DNA from: DAIOSQ01 sp036752465
GTDB lineage: Bacteria; Pseudomonadota; Gammaproteobacteria; Legionellales; Legionellaceae
Assembly: GCA_036752465.1 (NCBI GenBank)
Contig: DAIOSQ010000093.1
Span: forward strand, 1 to 7,129
Length of the DNA stretch: 7,129 nucleotides
Reading direction: 5' to 3'
Part shown: positions 6,440 to 7,129 of the stretch, piece after piece
Numbering within the stretch: position 1 is the first letter of the stretch
How the letters are laid out: every line of letters begins with the position of its first letter
The notes under the pieces: model-generated
The model's input: only the letters and a program-made list of their open reading frames with translations
Told to the model about the DNA's origin: nothing
The model's database searches: none
Translations under genes and position numbers: made by a program

Positions 6440-7129
6440 GAAAATCAGCTGGCCTATCCACAATTGCAGCATAACAGTACCGATCGCTGGTCGGTTTTGG
6501 TGCATGAAGATACTCAGCTTAGCGCTAATATGCATATGCATATCAATTACCAAACGGTATCCGATGATTATTATTTACAAGATTTCAGCAGCAATTTGGC
6601 GACCTTGACGCAAAATCAAATTCTTCGGCAAGGCGATATCACCTATATGACCGATCATTGGACGTTCGGCGGTATGCTGCAAAGTTACCAAACCCTACAC
6701 CCCATCACCCAATCAAGCGTAGCCAATGCCTATGAACGCCTACCGCAGCTGCAGGCGCGTGGCTTTTATGATGATCTGCCAGCGCACAGTAATTTTACCT
6801 TACTGGGGCAATTTGATTATTTTCGTTGGACAGATCCTAAGGTGTTAGCGCCACAAGGTCCACGCTATCATCTGGATCCGTTGCTATCTTTTCCGCAAAC
6901 AGCGACTTGGGGCTACCTGACGCCAGCCATTCAGGTGATTGAAAATTATTATGATTTACATGGGATCGTCGATCAAACCAGCCAAACCATGAATCGCACC
7001 ATCCCGCGGATGAGCGTGGATAGTGGTTTATTCTTTGAGCGCTCTGTGAGTTGGTTTGGTGATAGCGTCACCCAAACCTTAGAACCACGGGTCTATTATC
7101 TGAATGTAAATCATAATAATTTTCAATCA
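6440..7129 (+). CDS. lptD: LPS-assembly protein LptD, middle barrel part, cut by window end
   Basis: This is the continuation of the same gene after the gap: 230 codons without a stop, beginning GAA AAT CAG and running to the last base. It is in frame 2, against frame 1 before the gap. Recognisable LptD barrel features are HINYQTVSDDYYLQDFSS, which matches the E. coli VDYTKVSDPSYFNDF region, the NRTIPRMSVDSGLFFER segment, and TQTLEPRVYYL, a hallmark of the family. Alternating hydrophobic and polar residues fit outer-membrane strands. Against the roughly 780-residue E. coli protein, some 200-250 C-terminal residues, including the paired cysteines that form the interdomain disulfides, lie beyond the window. 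A partner such as surA often follows lptD but is not visible here. Confidence 0.9.

Noticed and set aside
6438..6500. New gene starting with the ATG directly after the N bases
   Set aside because: That ATG frame gives cysteine-rich sequence unlike any protein I know, while the neighbouring frame from 6440 gives clear LptD barrel sequence to the window end.
6527..6542. ATGCATATGCATAT repeat
   Set aside because: It is a short chance repeat encoding Met-His-Met-His in the lptD barrel, with no sign of function.

Overview
The window looks like core chromosome of a gammaproteobacterium of moderate GC content. The best guide is gene content: a long membrane-anchored FadE-type acyl-CoA dehydrogenase, an amgK-murU pair, and a divergent lptD. 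The amgK-murU / lptD arrangement is familiar from Pseudomonas, Legionella and relatives, and is not the Escherichia coli arrangement. The A/T-leaning codon use and the LptD sequence make me lean towards Legionellales or a neighbouring group, but this is inference and no marker here settles the genus.

Layout. Bases 1-202 hold no gene I can support, only two short inverted repeats, a T-tract and a likely promoter. fadE (203-2641, +) is followed after 29 bases by an unrecognised 301-residue protein (2671-3576, +) with a strong ribosome binding site. The two are probably co-transcribed. A 69-base convergent gap then separates them from murU (3646-4308, -) and amgK (4293-5300, -), which overlap by 16 bases with amgK promoter-proximal. 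A 91-base divergent spacer (5301-5391) separates amgK from lptD (5392 to the window end, +). lptD is interrupted by ten N bases at 6428-6437 and cut off by the end of the window.

Function. fadE performs the first oxidative step of fatty acid beta-oxidation at the inner membrane. AmgK and MurU form the recycling shortcut that turns recovered N-acetylmuramic acid into MurNAc-1-phosphate and then UDP-MurNAc, bypassing part of de novo peptidoglycan precursor synthesis. LptD is the outer-membrane beta-barrel that inserts lipopolysaccharide into the outer leaflet. Two of the three transcription units therefore serve the envelope. The only real unknown is the 301-residue protein. It has no signal peptide or membrane segment and ends in a basic-residue-free acidic low-complexity tail.

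I see no tRNA, rRNA, CRISPR array, insertion sequence or phage feature. Apart from the unknown protein and a few regulatory details, this is an ordinary housekeeping region, and I do not see a new multi-gene system in it.
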